NCBI RefSeq assembly: GCF_003725775.1
Contig: NZ_RJSG01000002.1
Span: forward strand, 868,001 to 932,000
DNA from: Nocardioides marmorisolisilvae
GTDB lineage: Bacteria; Actinomycetota; Actinomycetes; Propionibacteriales; Nocardioidaceae
DNA length: 64,000 nt
Reading direction: 5' to 3'
This document shows, piece after piece, positions 16,309 to 24,445 of this stretch. Within the stretch, counting starts at the first letter, position 1. Each line of letters starts with the position of its first letter. The position numbers were made by a program, and so were the translations under genes. The notes beneath the pieces were generated by a model. That model did no database searches and was not told the DNA's origin. It saw nothing but the letters and a program-made list of their open reading frames with translations.

Positions 16309-17424
16309 TCAGGCCGCCGTCGTCGCGAGCGCGGCCGGTGCCGGCGTACGGCGTCGTCCGGTGTGCAGGGCGACCAGCACCAGCCCCGCGCCGACGAAGC
16401 AGGCCAGCGTGTACCAGCCGCTGCCGATCGGGGTGCCGTCGCTGGTGATGCCGTTGGTGGCGTCCAGGAAGTCGGGCAGCGAGCCGAGCCACAGGCCACC
16501 GAGCACGACCAGGTAGGTCGTCGGGTAGATCCGCGCGAACGCCGTCATCGGCTCGGCCTCGTCGGTGCCGCGGCGCCGGACCTGGGACAGCACGATCCAG
16601 GCGCCGGCGATCCAGACCAGTCCGAGCTCGATGCCGAGCACCCAGGCCTGCGCGGTCACGTTCGGGTCGTCCCCGCCGAAGACCCCGGACGGGATCCCGA
16701 AGACGCCCATCGCCGGCGGCGCGAGGACCCCCGCCAGCACGATCCGCCAGGCCAGCGGCCAGCCACGGCGCGTCCCCGCCAGCTTCACGACCAGGAAGGT
16801 CATCACGCCGAAGGAGACCGAGGCGAAGAGCAGCATGCTGTTCATCGGCACCGAGGCGAGCGACGGGTGGTTCACGTCGGTGTTGGCGTCGTTCCAGGCC
16901 CACCACTTCAGCTGCGGGCCGAGCTGGTCGAAGATCTCGTAGAAGACCTGGCACACGAACGCGACCGCGATCGAGCCGACCAGCGCACCGCGGTGCTTGA
17001 AGATCCCGAGCACCCGCACGGTCTCGTAGGCCAGCGTGGAGAAGGCCGGGTAGCAGGCGACGATGTACAGCGGCAGCCGGTCCCACATGAACTGCACCGA
17101 GAAGATGTTGTGGGCGAAGATGAAGCCGTACTGCTTGTCCAGGCCGAACCACTCCGGGAAGTACAGCGGCGGCTCGGTGACGAACAGGTAGACGAGGGAG
17201 GCGCACCAGAGCGCCAGGTTGACCGGGTCGCCGGCGCGGAAGCGGCGGACGGCGTGCACCAGGGCCCAGACGGCACCGCCGATGATCACCAGCTCGAGGA
17301 TCGGCATGGTCCAGCTGGCCAGGTCGAACGGGTTGTGCACCGACACGACCGGACTGACGTCGTGGCAGTCGAAACCCAGCGCGGCGGTGACCTTCTCGGC
17401 CGCGTGGTCGCAGGTCGCACTCAT
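16309..17424 (-). CDS. multi-spanning membrane protein of unknown function
   Basis: The 371-residue protein has about eight transmembrane helices with conserved-looking aromatic motifs (LFVTEPPLYFPEW near 86 and FMWDRLPLYIV near 115). I do not recognise a catalytic signature. It overlaps the FAD monooxygenase gene by four bases and precedes the TetR gene by four, so the three form one operon and probably one oxidative or biosynthetic step at the membrane. The open frame continues upstream inside the FAD gene as a shadow; the ATG at 17424 is the sensible start. Confidence 0.72.
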   Translation of the reverse strand: MSATCDHAAEKVTAALGFDCHDVSPVVSVHNPFDLASWTMPILELVIIGGAVWALVHAVRRFRAGDPVNLALWCASLVYLFVTEPPLYFPEWFGLDKQYGFIFAHNIFSVQFMWDRLPLYIVACYPAFSTLAYETVRVLGIFKHRGALVGSIAVAFVCQVFYEIFDQLGPQLKWWAWNDANTDVNHPSLASVPMNSMLLFASVSFGVMTFLVVKLAGTRRGWPLAWRIVLAGVLAPPAMGVFGIPSGVFGGDDPNVTAQAWVLGIELGLVWIAGAWIVLSQVRRRGTDEAEPMTAFARIYPTTYLVVLGGLWLGSLPDFLDATNGITSDGTPIGSGWYTLACFVGAGLVLVALHTGRRRTPAPAALATTAA

Positions 17425-18923
17425 CCCACTGCCTCCTTCTCCTGCGCAGCTGCGCCCGGTGTCCAGTCGGTACCGGGCGGGTCGGACTGCGGGTCGAAGC
17501 CGAACGGGACGGTACGCCGTCCCAGCGCCGAGTTCACCTGGTGGCGGACCAGCCCGTAGAGCACCCGCGGGTTCCTCATCATCGTGCCGAGCGACTCGTC
17601 GAGGTTGAAGACCCGCCCGAAGTGGTCGTCGACGACCGGGTCCTCGCGCGCTGCTCCGGTGATCAGGTTGAACACCGGCCAGGTCATCGAGGCCAGCACC
17701 TTGCGCTGCCAGGCCGGCAGGGTCTCGGTCCCGGTGGCGTTCTCGTAGCCGCGGTCGCGCGCCATCGCCATGCCCCACGGCACCTTGAGCTCCTTGCGCT
17801 GCGCGGCCAGGAAGCGCCGGTGGAACGCCTGGTCGAGGGCAGCAGTCCCGGCGAGCTGCGCCCGCAGGATCAGCGCCGAGCCGGCCGCCGCACTGATGCC
17901 CTGGGCGTAGAACGGGTTGAACGCGCAGATTGCGTCGCCGATGAAGACGATCCCGTTCGGTACGACGGAGAGACGGTCGTAGCGGCGCCACTTGTTGCCG
18001 GTCGAGCGGGTCAGGTGCACCTCGGACGTGGGCTCGCAGGCTGCCATCGCAGCGGCGAACAGGGGAGTGCGCACCCGTTCGGCCGAGGCGGTGAAGTCGT
18101 CGACCGAGCGCGCCATCTCCAAGCCCCAGGACCCCATGCAGGCGATCGCGCGGTCGCCCTCGACCGGGAAGAAGTTGCACAGGTACTCGTGCTCGTCCGG
18201 GTGCTCGCCGGTGTCCTGGGTCGGCATGATCACCAGGTGCTGCCACCACCAGGACTCGGGGCGGTCGGCGGGGAGGTCGTACCAGCGCGAGGTGTAGGTG
18301 ACCCCGGCGTCGAGGGTCTGCACCGGCACCTCGTCCCAGCCGGCTGCCGCCAGCCAGGCCGATACCGAGGAACCGCGGCCGAGCCCGTCGACGACCAGGT
18401 CGGCGTCCAGTCGTTCCTCCCCGCCGTCCTCCGTTGGTTGAGCCTGTCGAAACCTCACCCCGGTGACCCGGCCGGAGGAGGTGCCACCGCCCGTCGTGCT
18501 GACCCCCGTGACCGAGACCCCCTCGCGGATACGGACGTTGCCCAGGGCGCGGACCTTGTCGCGCAGCACCCGCTCGATCAGGATCCGTGAGCTGTAGACC
18601 ATCGTCATCGAGGACTGCTTGCGCGAGGCCCAGCCGGTGCGCTCGAGGTAGGCGGCGTCCATCGACGGCATCAGGTGCATCCCGCCCGCGGCGATCAAGT
18701 CGTCCTCGAACCCGGGGAACAGGTCGCTGATGGCCCGACGCCCGGAGTTGAGCAGGAAGTGCGGGTGCTTGCTCTGCGGGACGCCGCGGCGGTGCTCGGC
18801 GTCCGCCGGGAGCACGTCGCGCTCGAGGACGACCACCTCGTCGAAGTGCGGGGCGAGCGCGCCGGCCGCGCACAGCCCGGCCATGCTCCCGCCGAGGACG
18901 ACTGCGGTCCGACCTAGCGTCAT
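17421..18923 (-). CDS. FAD-dependent monooxygenase-like oxidoreductase
   Basis: The 500-residue protein starts with the dinucleotide-binding motif VVLGGSMAGLCAAG, has an SRILIERVLRDKV segment for FAD, and the second FAD motif GIVFIGDAICAFNPFYAQGIS near 320-340. This is the group A flavoprotein monooxygenase/squalene epoxidase architecture. The ATG at 18923 follows ACAGGAG by five bases. The alternative ATG at 18938 would lie inside the operator. Residues about 156-163 (RFRQAQPT) are encoded by a copy of the dispersed repeat, so the element has been tolerated in frame. The substrate is unknown. Confidence 0.8.
   Translation of the reverse strand: MTLGRTAVVLGGSMAGLCAAGALAPHFDEVVVLERDVLPADAEHRRGVPQSKHPHFLLNSGRRAISDLFPGFEDDLIAAGGMHLMPSMDAAYLERTGWASRKQSSMTMVYSSRILIERVLRDKVRALGNVRIREGVSVTGVSTTGGGTSSGRVTGVRFRQAQPTEDGGEERLDADLVVDGLGRGSSVSAWLAAAGWDEVPVQTLDAGVTYTSRWYDLPADRPESWWWQHLVIMPTQDTGEHPDEHEYLCNFFPVEGDRAIACMGSWGLEMARSVDDFTASAERVRTPLFAAAMAACEPTSEVHLTRSTGNKWRRYDRLSVVPNGIVFIGDAICAFNPFYAQGISAAAGSALILRAQLAGTAALDQAFHRRFLAAQRKELKVPWGMAMARDRGYENATGTETLPAWQRKVLASMTWPVFNLITGAAREDPVVDDHFGRVFNLDESLGTMMRNPRVLYGLVRHQVNSALGRRTVPFGFDPQSDPPGTDWTPGAAAQEKEAVG
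18433..18457. repeat. dispersed repeat copy inside the FAD monooxygenase gene
   Basis: The core GGTTGAGCCTGTCGAAACC with short conserved flanks lies within the coding region and is translated in frame on the minus strand as RFRQAQP. The same core recurs at 26349, 32445, 42308, 52314 and 61883. Confidence 0.7.
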
Positions 18924-18935
18924 GCGAACTCCTGT

Positions 18936-18968
18936 CATTCATACAAAGTATGGATGAATGTATGAATG
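18936..18968. promoter_or_regulatory. palindromic operator, probable TetR site
   Basis: A perfect 10-base inverted repeat (CATTCATACA at 18936-18945, TGTATGAATG at 18959-18968) surrounds a second perfect palindrome CATACAAAGTATG (18940-18952). It lies between the FAD monooxygenase operon, which ends with a TetR gene, and the divergent acetyltransferase, so it could control both directions. Confidence 0.7.
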
Positions 18969-19030
18969 CGGAAAGAGTGTGTCAAGAGCCTCGCGCGGGA
19001 CCCCCGGAACCGCGTGCGAGCATCGACCCC

Positions 19031-19576
19031 GTGCGCAACGAGCAACGCCTGAGGACCGGTACGCCGGAGTCGCGGGCGTTCGCCGAGCGGGTGCAGCTCG
19101 TGATGGGGCTGACCGCGCGTCTGAACGCGCTGCCGTTCGACGACCTCGACGGCCGCCGTGTGCTGCTGACGGAGATCTTCGACGGCCCGGTCCCGGACTC
19201 GCTGTCGATCCTGCCGCCGTTCTACTGCGACTACGGGCTCGGCGCGACCTTCGGCGAGAAGGTCTTCATCAACCAGGGCTGCTACTTCCTCGACCTCGGC
19301 GGCATCACGGTCGGGGACCGGGTCCTCATCGGACCCGGGGTCACGCTGAGCACTGCCGGTCACCCGGTCGAGGTCGCCGAACGGTTCGAGTTCATCACCC
19401 ACGCCCCGATCGTGATCGAGGACGACGTGTGGATCGGCGCGGGCGCCACCGTCACCCCCGGCGTCACGATCGGACACGGATCGGTGGTCGGAGCCGGAGC
19501 GGTGGTGGCGACGGACGTTCCGCCGATGTGCGTGGTCACCGGGGCCGGCGTCGTGCAGCGCAAGCAACTCGATTGA
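19031..19576 (+). CDS. maltose/galactoside-type O-acetyltransferase (hexapeptide repeat)
   Basis: The 181-residue protein has the MAT domain at its N-terminus (SRAFAERVQLVMGLTARLNALP) and a left-handed beta-helix of hexapeptide repeats. That helix includes FINQGCYFLDLGGITVGDRV, GPGVTLSTAGHP and IVIEDDVWIGAGATVTPGVTIG, the catalytic and CoA-binding pattern of LacA/Maa acetyltransferases. The open frame extends to 18950, but GTG at 19031 matches the usual family length and keeps the operator outside the gene. The acceptor sugar is unknown. Confidence 0.82.
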   Translation: MRNEQRLRTGTPESRAFAERVQLVMGLTARLNALPFDDLDGRRVLLTEIFDGPVPDSLSILPPFYCDYGLGATFGEKVFINQGCYFLDLGGITVGDRVLIGPGVTLSTAGHPVEVAERFEFITHAPIVIEDDVWIGAGATVTPGVTIGHGSVVGAGAVVATDVPPMCVVTGAGVVQRKQLD

Positions 19577-19589
19577 CCCACCTGGGAGC

Positions 19590-20153
19590 ATGAGCGCCGT
19601 GTTCAACGTCTGCGTCTTCTCCGGATCCACGCCGGGCACCAACCCCGCGTTCTCAGCCGCCGCCACCGAGCTCGGCGCGGCGTTGGCCGACGCCGGGATG
19701 GGCCTGGTCTACGGCGGGGGAGCCGCCGGGCTGATGGGTGACGTCTCCGCAGGCGCGCTCAGCCGCGGCGGTCACGTGACCGGGGTGATCCCGCAGGCGC
19801 TGATGGACCTCGAGCTCGGCCGGACCGACATCGCCGACCTGCGCGTGGTCGCGAACATGCACGAGCGCAAGGCGCTGATGTACGAGCTGTCGGCTGCGTT
19901 CGTCACGCTGCCCGGTGGGTTGGGCACCTTCGACGAGTTCTTCGAGACCGCGACCTGGACGAAGCTCGGACTGCACCGCAAGCCGTGCCTGGTGCTCGAC
20001 GTCGACGGCTACTACGCGCCGCTGCGGGCGCTGCTGGACCACGCGCTGGACAGCGGATTCTTCACCCACGGCGACCAGGAGCTGATCAGCTTCCACGGGT
20101 CGGTGGACTCGGTCCTGGCCGAGCTCGAGGGTCTGGAGAACCCCTCCGGCTGA
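19590..20153 (+). CDS. LOG-family (TIGR00730) nucleoside 5'-monophosphate phosphoribohydrolase
   Basis: The 187-residue Rossmann-like protein has the family motifs GSTPGTNP near residue 13, YGGGAAGLMGDVS near 41, and the active-site PGGLGTFDEFFE near 110. LOG proteins release bases from AMP or cytokinin riboside monophosphates; in actinobacteria some make free cytokinins. A GGGAGC sequence upstream of the ATG could serve as ribosome-binding site. It follows the acetyltransferase by 13 bases on the same strand. Confidence 0.88.
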   Translation: MSAVFNVCVFSGSTPGTNPAFSAAATELGAALADAGMGLVYGGGAAGLMGDVSAGALSRGGHVTGVIPQALMDLELGRTDIADLRVVANMHERKALMYELSAAFVTLPGGLGTFDEFFETATWTKLGLHRKPCLVLDVDGYYAPLRALLDHALDSGFFTHGDQELISFHGSVDSVLAELEGLENPSG

Positions 20154-20214
20154 GTCCGGAACCGGCCGGGAAAACGGGGCGACAACCGACCCGTACGCCG
20201 TGAGAATGCCGGTG

Positions 20215-21594
20215 ATGACCACCTCCGTCTCGGAACCACGACCAGGATTCTTCCGCCGGCTCATCCCGCCGACGCCGATGTCGCGACGGCTGGCGGTCCA
20301 GTCGATGCTCTTCTCCACCGGCGAGGGAGCGTTCAACACCGGCAGTGCGGTCTTCCTGACCCAGGTGGTCGGGATGTCGGCCTCCCGCGTCGGGCTGGCC
20401 ATCACGATCACGAGCGTCGCGGAGTTCCTGTTCGCCTACCCCGCAGGTCGGGTGGTCGACCGCTTCGGTCCCAAGCGGGTCTGGGCCCTGACGACCTGGG
20501 GACGCGCGGCTGCGTTCGTCGCGCTGCCCTTCGTCGGGTCCTTCAGCGAGTACCTGCTGGTGGGACTGCTGTTCGCCCTCACCGGGTCTGCCGGCCACTC
20601 CAGCTTCCAGGCCTACGTGCTCGACGCGCTGCCGACCAAGGAGCGGATCGAGACGCAGGCCTACCTGTACTCCGCGCTCAACGTCGGCTTCACCCTCGGT
20701 GCCTTGATCGGTGGCGTCTCGCTGGCGTTCGACAGCCTCACCGTCGTGCGCTGGACGCCGCTGCTCGCCGCGGCCCTGCTCACCGCGAACGGGTGGTGGA
20801 TCAGTCGATTGCCGGCCGCACCGCACGACCTGCGGGTGGCCAGCGGAGAAGTGCGCGAGAGACCCGTCGGTCCGGGACCGTTGAGCAACCCCGGCTGGAT
20901 CCTGGCCTCCTTCTTCAACGGCACCCTGTGGACCAACCAGGTGCTGCTCAACATCGTCATCCCGCTCTGGCTGGTCGAGGCCACCGACGCCCCGCACGTG
21001 CTGCTGGCCTGGTTGTTCGGCACCAACACCGTGCTGTGCATCTTCCTGCCGGCGTACACGTCGAAGGGCGTGCGCAACCTGCGGGACGCGATGCGCTACG
21101 TGTGGATCTCGACAGCGTTCTTCGTCGGCTCCTGCCTGATCACGATGGTCACCCACTCCACGACCGGCTTCCTCACGATCTTCCTGGTCTGGCTCGGCCA
21201 CGTCACGGTGACCGGCGCGGAGCTGTTCATCTCCGGCGCCAGCTGGTCGTTCCAGGCCGAGCTGATGGATCCGCGCCGCCGCGGTGAGTACCAGGGCGTC
21301 GCCGACGTCAGCCGGACCCTGGGGTCGATGTGGGCCCCGGCGCTGTACACGTTCCTCGCGATGAAGTGGGGCTCGGACGGTCAGGGCTGGTTGGTCATCG
21401 CGGCGATCGTGGTCGCAGCCTCGGCCGGCCTGGTGCCCTCGGTGAAGATCGCGGAGCGGTTCGCGCAGCGCAACTTCCCCGAGCTCCACGAGGACGAAGC
21501 GGCCGAGGGAGCCGACGTCGAACCACCGGTGCCCGCGAAGGTCGCTGACCCAGCCGAACCGATCACCGCGACCGACCCGGCACCGTCGGCCTGA
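20215..21594 (+). CDS. MFS transporter
   Basis: The product is about 459 residues with twelve predicted transmembrane helices. The loop 2-3 signature PAGRVVDRFGPKRVW matches MFS motif A, and the C-terminal 45 residues form an acidic cytosolic tail. Starts at 20200 (GTG), 20206 and 20215 (ATG) are all possible. None has a good ribosome-binding site; 20215 is seven bases after a GAGAAT that could be a -10 of a leaderless transcript. The substrate is unknown. Confidence 0.82.
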   Translation: MTTSVSEPRPGFFRRLIPPTPMSRRLAVQSMLFSTGEGAFNTGSAVFLTQVVGMSASRVGLAITITSVAEFLFAYPAGRVVDRFGPKRVWALTTWGRAAAFVALPFVGSFSEYLLVGLLFALTGSAGHSSFQAYVLDALPTKERIETQAYLYSALNVGFTLGALIGGVSLAFDSLTVVRWTPLLAAALLTANGWWISRLPAAPHDLRVASGEVRERPVGPGPLSNPGWILASFFNGTLWTNQVLLNIVIPLWLVEATDAPHVLLAWLFGTNTVLCIFLPAYTSKGVRNLRDAMRYVWISTAFFVGSCLITMVTHSTTGFLTIFLVWLGHVTVTGAELFISGASWSFQAELMDPRRRGEYQGVADVSRTLGSMWAPALYTFLAMKWGSDGQGWLVIAAIVVAASAGLVPSVKIAERFAQRNFPELHEDEAAEGADVEPPVPAKVADPAEPITATDPAPSA

Positions 21595-21619
21595 CCGGTC
21601 GCCGGCGCCGCCGTATCCT
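21591..21619 (+). promoter_or_regulatory. promoter CTGACC-17-TATCCT, leaderless
   Basis: CTGACC (21591-21596) and TATCCT (21614-21619) are separated by 17 bases, and the GTG start at 21626 follows six bases later. This is the best complete -35/-10 pair among the leaderless promoters seen here. Confidence 0.6.
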
Positions 21620-21625
21620 CGAGAG

Positions 21626-21877
21626 GTGCAGGAAGGCATCCGCGAGTACGTCGCCCCGGGCGTCACGATCACCTGGGAACCGGGCCGCTGCCGGCACGCG
21701 ACCGAGTGCGTGCGGGGCCTGCCGACCGTCTTCGATCGCGAGCGACGTCCGTGGATCGCGGCGGACGCGGCGACGGTCGACGAGGTGGTCGAGGTCGTCG
21801 ACCGCTGCCCGAGCTTCGCGCTCGGCTACCGCACGGACGATGGTCGCGTCAGGACGGCACCGGAAGCGTCAGGCTGA
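21626..21877 (+). CDS. divergent 4Fe-4S mono-cluster domain protein
   Basis: The 83-residue protein contains WEPGRCRHATECVRGLPTVF and a later DRCPSFAL. These give the Cys, Cys, Cys arrangement of the divergent single-cluster ferredoxin-like domain (DUF1271/Fer4_19), with the short spacing typical of that family. It may act as a small electron carrier. The GTG start agrees with the promoter just upstream. Its last nine bases overlap the convergent membrane-protein gene. Confidence 0.82.
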   Translation: MQEGIREYVAPGVTITWEPGRCRHATECVRGLPTVFDRERRPWIAADAATVDEVVEVVDRCPSFALGYRTDDGRVRTAPEASG

Positions 21878-22396
21878 CGGAGCCGGGCGCAGCGCGAGCA
21901 GCGCGCCCGCGATGAGCACCAGCGCCCCGGCACTCAACGTCCACAGCCCCGATCCGGGGTGGATCACCAGCACGCCGTAGGAGTGCAGCTTGTCGAGCGC
22001 GCTCAGCGCGGTCCGCTCCAGGAACGAGGAGTGGTCGTCGATGACCGCACCGGGTCCCCGGACCGCGATCACCCAGCCGCGGACGGCGCCGATCGCGGCG
22101 ATCGCCGCAGCGGCGATCGCCAGGCCGATGCCGACGGCCTTCGTCCGCGGCACCAGCAGCGGCAGCAGCCACGCGGCGACTGCCAGCCCCAGCATGCCCA
22201 GCAGGTAGAGGCGCTGGTCGGTGGAGGCGCCGAGCCCCTTGTCCGGGATCGAGTCGACCATGTCCGAGAGCACCGGGAGCTTCGACCCGGGCACGTGCAG
22301 CCCGACCGTCACGATCGGCAGGTAGATCCCGACGGTCGCGACGGCGCCTCCGAGCGGGACCAGGATCGACGGCTTGCGCACAGGGCCATCCTGCAC
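21869..22396 (-). CDS. small membrane protein of unknown function
   Basis: The 175-residue protein has about four hydrophobic segments (near residues 12-32, 64-84, 88-108 and 148-168) and an extracytoplasmic loop between the first two. No domain is recognised. The start is a GTG without an obvious ribosome-binding site. It is convergent with the Fe-S protein and divergent from the RTX-like gene. Confidence 0.65.
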   Translation of the reverse strand: MQDGPVRKPSILVPLGGAVATVGIYLPIVTVGLHVPGSKLPVLSDMVDSIPDKGLGASTDQRLYLLGMLGLAVAAWLLPLLVPRTKAVGIGLAIAAAAIAAIGAVRGWVIAVRGPGAVIDDHSSFLERTALSALDKLHSYGVLVIHPGSGLWTLSAGALVLIAGALLALRPAPSA

Positions 22397-22567
22397 CGAC
22401 GGCGGCTGTGACCGGGCTCAGGACGGCTGCTCGGAGTGCTTTACGGATGCCGGCGCTCCGTGGTTCGCACGAATTCATCACATGAGCCACCAGGGTTCGG
22501 CACTCGTGTCGACAGGCGAGGTGGGCATCTGCCGACCCGTTGGAGAACACCGAGAAACGAGCAGCCC

Positions 22568-23647
22568 ATGAAAGAGCAGTACAAGCTTCCCCGGACCTTC
22601 AAGAAGGCCGCCACCGCCACGACCCTGGCCGCGGTCGCCGTCGCCGTCACCGCCGCCCCGTCCGTGGCCACTCCACTCCAGGCCTCCGCCCAGGTCGTCA
22701 ACGGCGTGCTGGTCGTGCACGGGACGAACGCAGCGGACCAGATCACGCTCGACTTCGGCGCCGAGCTCACCTCGAGCGCGGCAACCGTGACCTTCGGCGA
22801 CGGCCGTGCGCAGCGGTTCGACGCAACGACGTTCCGTTCGGCGTCGGTGTTCCTCGGCGCCGGTGACGACGCCTTCCACGCCGTCAGCGGCGGGAGCACC
22901 CAGACCGACGTACCGCTGTACGTCGCCGGCGGAGCCGGCAACGATTCCGTGGCCGGTGGTGCTGCCGCCGACGTCCTGGACGGCGGGACCGGGAACGACT
23001 CCGTCCTGGGTGGAGCAGGCAACGACCTCGTCCTGGGCGGCCTGGGTGCCGACCTCGTGGACGGCGGCGTCGGCACGGACACCGAGCTCCTCGGCTCCGG
23101 GGACGACGTCGCGCTCTGGAACCCGGGTGAGGGGAACGACGCGATCGAGGGCGGCCGCGGCGCTGACACCCTGGTGTTCAACGGTTCTGACGGAGCCGAG
23201 CAGATGTCGCTGGCCGCCAGCGGTCAGCACGCAGTGTTCCTGCGCAACCTGGGCAACATCCGGATGGACCTGAATGACGTCGAACGTCTCGACCTCGCGA
23301 CCCTGGGTGGGGCGGACACGGTGACGGTCGGCGACCTGAGCGGCACCGACATCGCCGAGGCGGACATCCACCTGTCCGCCGCTTCCGGCGCCGGCGACGG
23401 CGCGGTCGACACGGTCGTGGTGGCGGGCAGCAACGCCGCAGACCACGTGGACGTCGCGGCTGACGCGGGCGCTGTCGCCGTGAACGGCCTCGCCGCCCGC
23501 ACGGTCATCAGCGGCATGGACACCAACGCGGCGAGCAAGGACAAGCTCCAGGTCAGCACCGGAGACGGCGACGACCGCGTCGCCGCGTCCGACGCAGCCC
23601 GCGCGCTGGTCGACCTCGTTGTCGACCTCGGCACGGGGCAGCGCTGA
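22568..23647 (+). CDS. secreted RTX-like calcium-binding repeat protein
   Basis: The 359-residue protein has a cleavable signal peptide (basic start, hydrophobic 15-31, likely cleavage after ASA near 41). At about 120-170 it carries glycine-aspartate nonapeptides of the RTX type (GGAGNDSV, GGTGNDSV, GGAGNDLV, GGLGADLV), which fold into a Ca2+-binding beta-roll. Partial repeats continue to about 205. The remainder shows degenerate repeats of a VxVxGTNAADxIxL kind, once near the N-terminus and again as VVVAGSNAADHVDV near 295. No type I secretion genes are nearby, so Sec export is likely. A hairpin follows the stop. Confidence 0.82.
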   Translation: MKEQYKLPRTFKKAATATTLAAVAVAVTAAPSVATPLQASAQVVNGVLVVHGTNAADQITLDFGAELTSSAATVTFGDGRAQRFDATTFRSASVFLGAGDDAFHAVSGGSTQTDVPLYVAGGAGNDSVAGGAAADVLDGGTGNDSVLGGAGNDLVLGGLGADLVDGGVGTDTELLGSGDDVALWNPGEGNDAIEGGRGADTLVFNGSDGAEQMSLAASGQHAVFLRNLGNIRMDLNDVERLDLATLGGADTVTVGDLSGTDIAEADIHLSAASGAGDGAVDTVVVAGSNAADHVDVAADAGAVAVNGLAARTVISGMDTNAASKDKLQVSTGDGDDRVAASDAARALVDLVVDLGTGQR

Positions 23648-23655
23648 ACGCGGCC

Positions 23656-23683
23656 GGGCCGTCGATCAGACGATCGGCGGCCC
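23656..23683. terminator. bidirectional hairpin terminator
   Basis: GGGCCGTCGATC (23656-23667), loop AGAC, and GATCGGCGGCCC (23672-23683) form a 12-base stem with one G-T pair between two convergent genes. It closely resembles the hairpin at 26313-26344. Confidence 0.7.
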
Positions 23684-23694
23684 GTACGCCGCGC

Positions 23695-24336
23695 TCAGGC
23701 CACCCTGCGGGCTGCGCCGACGACCAGCGGCACGATCGTCGGAGCGCCGGCCGGCATCCGGGTCCGGACCAGCTCATCGAGCTCGAGGTCGGATTCGAAG
23801 AGCAGAGCCTCGAAGTCGCGGTTGGCGTGGCAGCCGTCCGCGAGCCGACGCTGCAGCGGGGTGATCAGGTCCTGGGCGACTCCGCGCAGGCCGTGACCCC
23901 GCACGTGCTCGTGGAAGAGGAACCGGCCACCCGGCTTGAGCACCCGGTGGATCTCGGCCAGGGCGCGCTGCGGGTCGGTCACCGAGCAGAACACCAGCGA
24001 GGCAGTAACGGTGTCGAACGAGGCGTCCGGGTAGGCGAGTGCGTGCACGTCGCCGTCCACGACCGCGACGTTCTTGGGCACCGCGGTCGCGAGCGTCGGG
24101 ATCAGCTGCTCGCGGAAGACCGCGTTCGGCTCGATCAGGGTCAGCTCCTTGACCTTGTCGGTGTAGTACGGGACCGAGAAGCCGTTGCCGGCGCCGATCT
24201 CCAGGGTCTTGCCCTTCGCCTGGGCGAGCTGCTCACGGCGCATCTCGCCCTGACCGGCCTCCTCGGACTTGCCCATCAGGGACGGGTACCAGGAGGCGAA
24301 GAAGCGCTGACCACGGGTTGCAGTTGAGTTCGTCAT
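23695..24336 (-). CDS. class I SAM-dependent methyltransferase
   Basis: The 213-residue protein contains LEIGAGNGFSVPYY (motif I, near residue 46), DGDVHALAYPDASFDTVTASLVFC (motifs II-III) and HRVLKPGGRFLFHEHV, the Methyltransf_11 pattern. The C-terminal part has FESDLELDELVRTRMPAGAPTIV, as in methyltransferase-like 7 or phospholipid N-methyltransferase relatives. The ATG at 24336 removes a long upstream shadow. It faces the hotdog/hydrolase pair across an operator-like repeat. The substrate is unknown. Confidence 0.83.
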   Translation of the reverse strand: MTNSTATRGQRFFASWYPSLMGKSEEAGQGEMRREQLAQAKGKTLEIGAGNGFSVPYYTDKVKELTLIEPNAVFREQLIPTLATAVPKNVAVVDGDVHALAYPDASFDTVTASLVFCSVTDPQRALAEIHRVLKPGGRFLFHEHVRGHGLRGVAQDLITPLQRRLADGCHANRDFEALLFESDLELDELVRTRMPAGAPTIVPLVVGAARRVA

Positions 24337-24369
24337 GCTTCGATCCTGCTCGGCCGCGGGCCGCCGCAC

Positions 24370-24408
24370 ATGGCCGGAACCGGCCATCTGTGAATGGCCG
24401 GAACCGGC
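24370..24408. promoter_or_regulatory. tandem operator-like repeat in divergent region
   Basis: ATGGCCGGAACCGGC occurs at 24370-24384 and again at 24394-24408, a 24-base period. The first copy extends to the palindrome ATGGCCGGAACCGGCCAT. It lies between the methyltransferase and the hotdog gene whose downstream partner carries a LuxR DNA-binding domain, a likely ligand. Confidence 0.55.
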
Positions 24409-24445
24409 GAAGTCTGGTCGGTCGGTTCGCCTGTGTCCTTGTCCC

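Noticed and set aside
16309-18942. Apparent 877-residue fusion of the membrane protein with upstream sequence
   Set aside because: The N-terminal part is the shadow of the FAD monooxygenase in another frame; the real start is at 17424.
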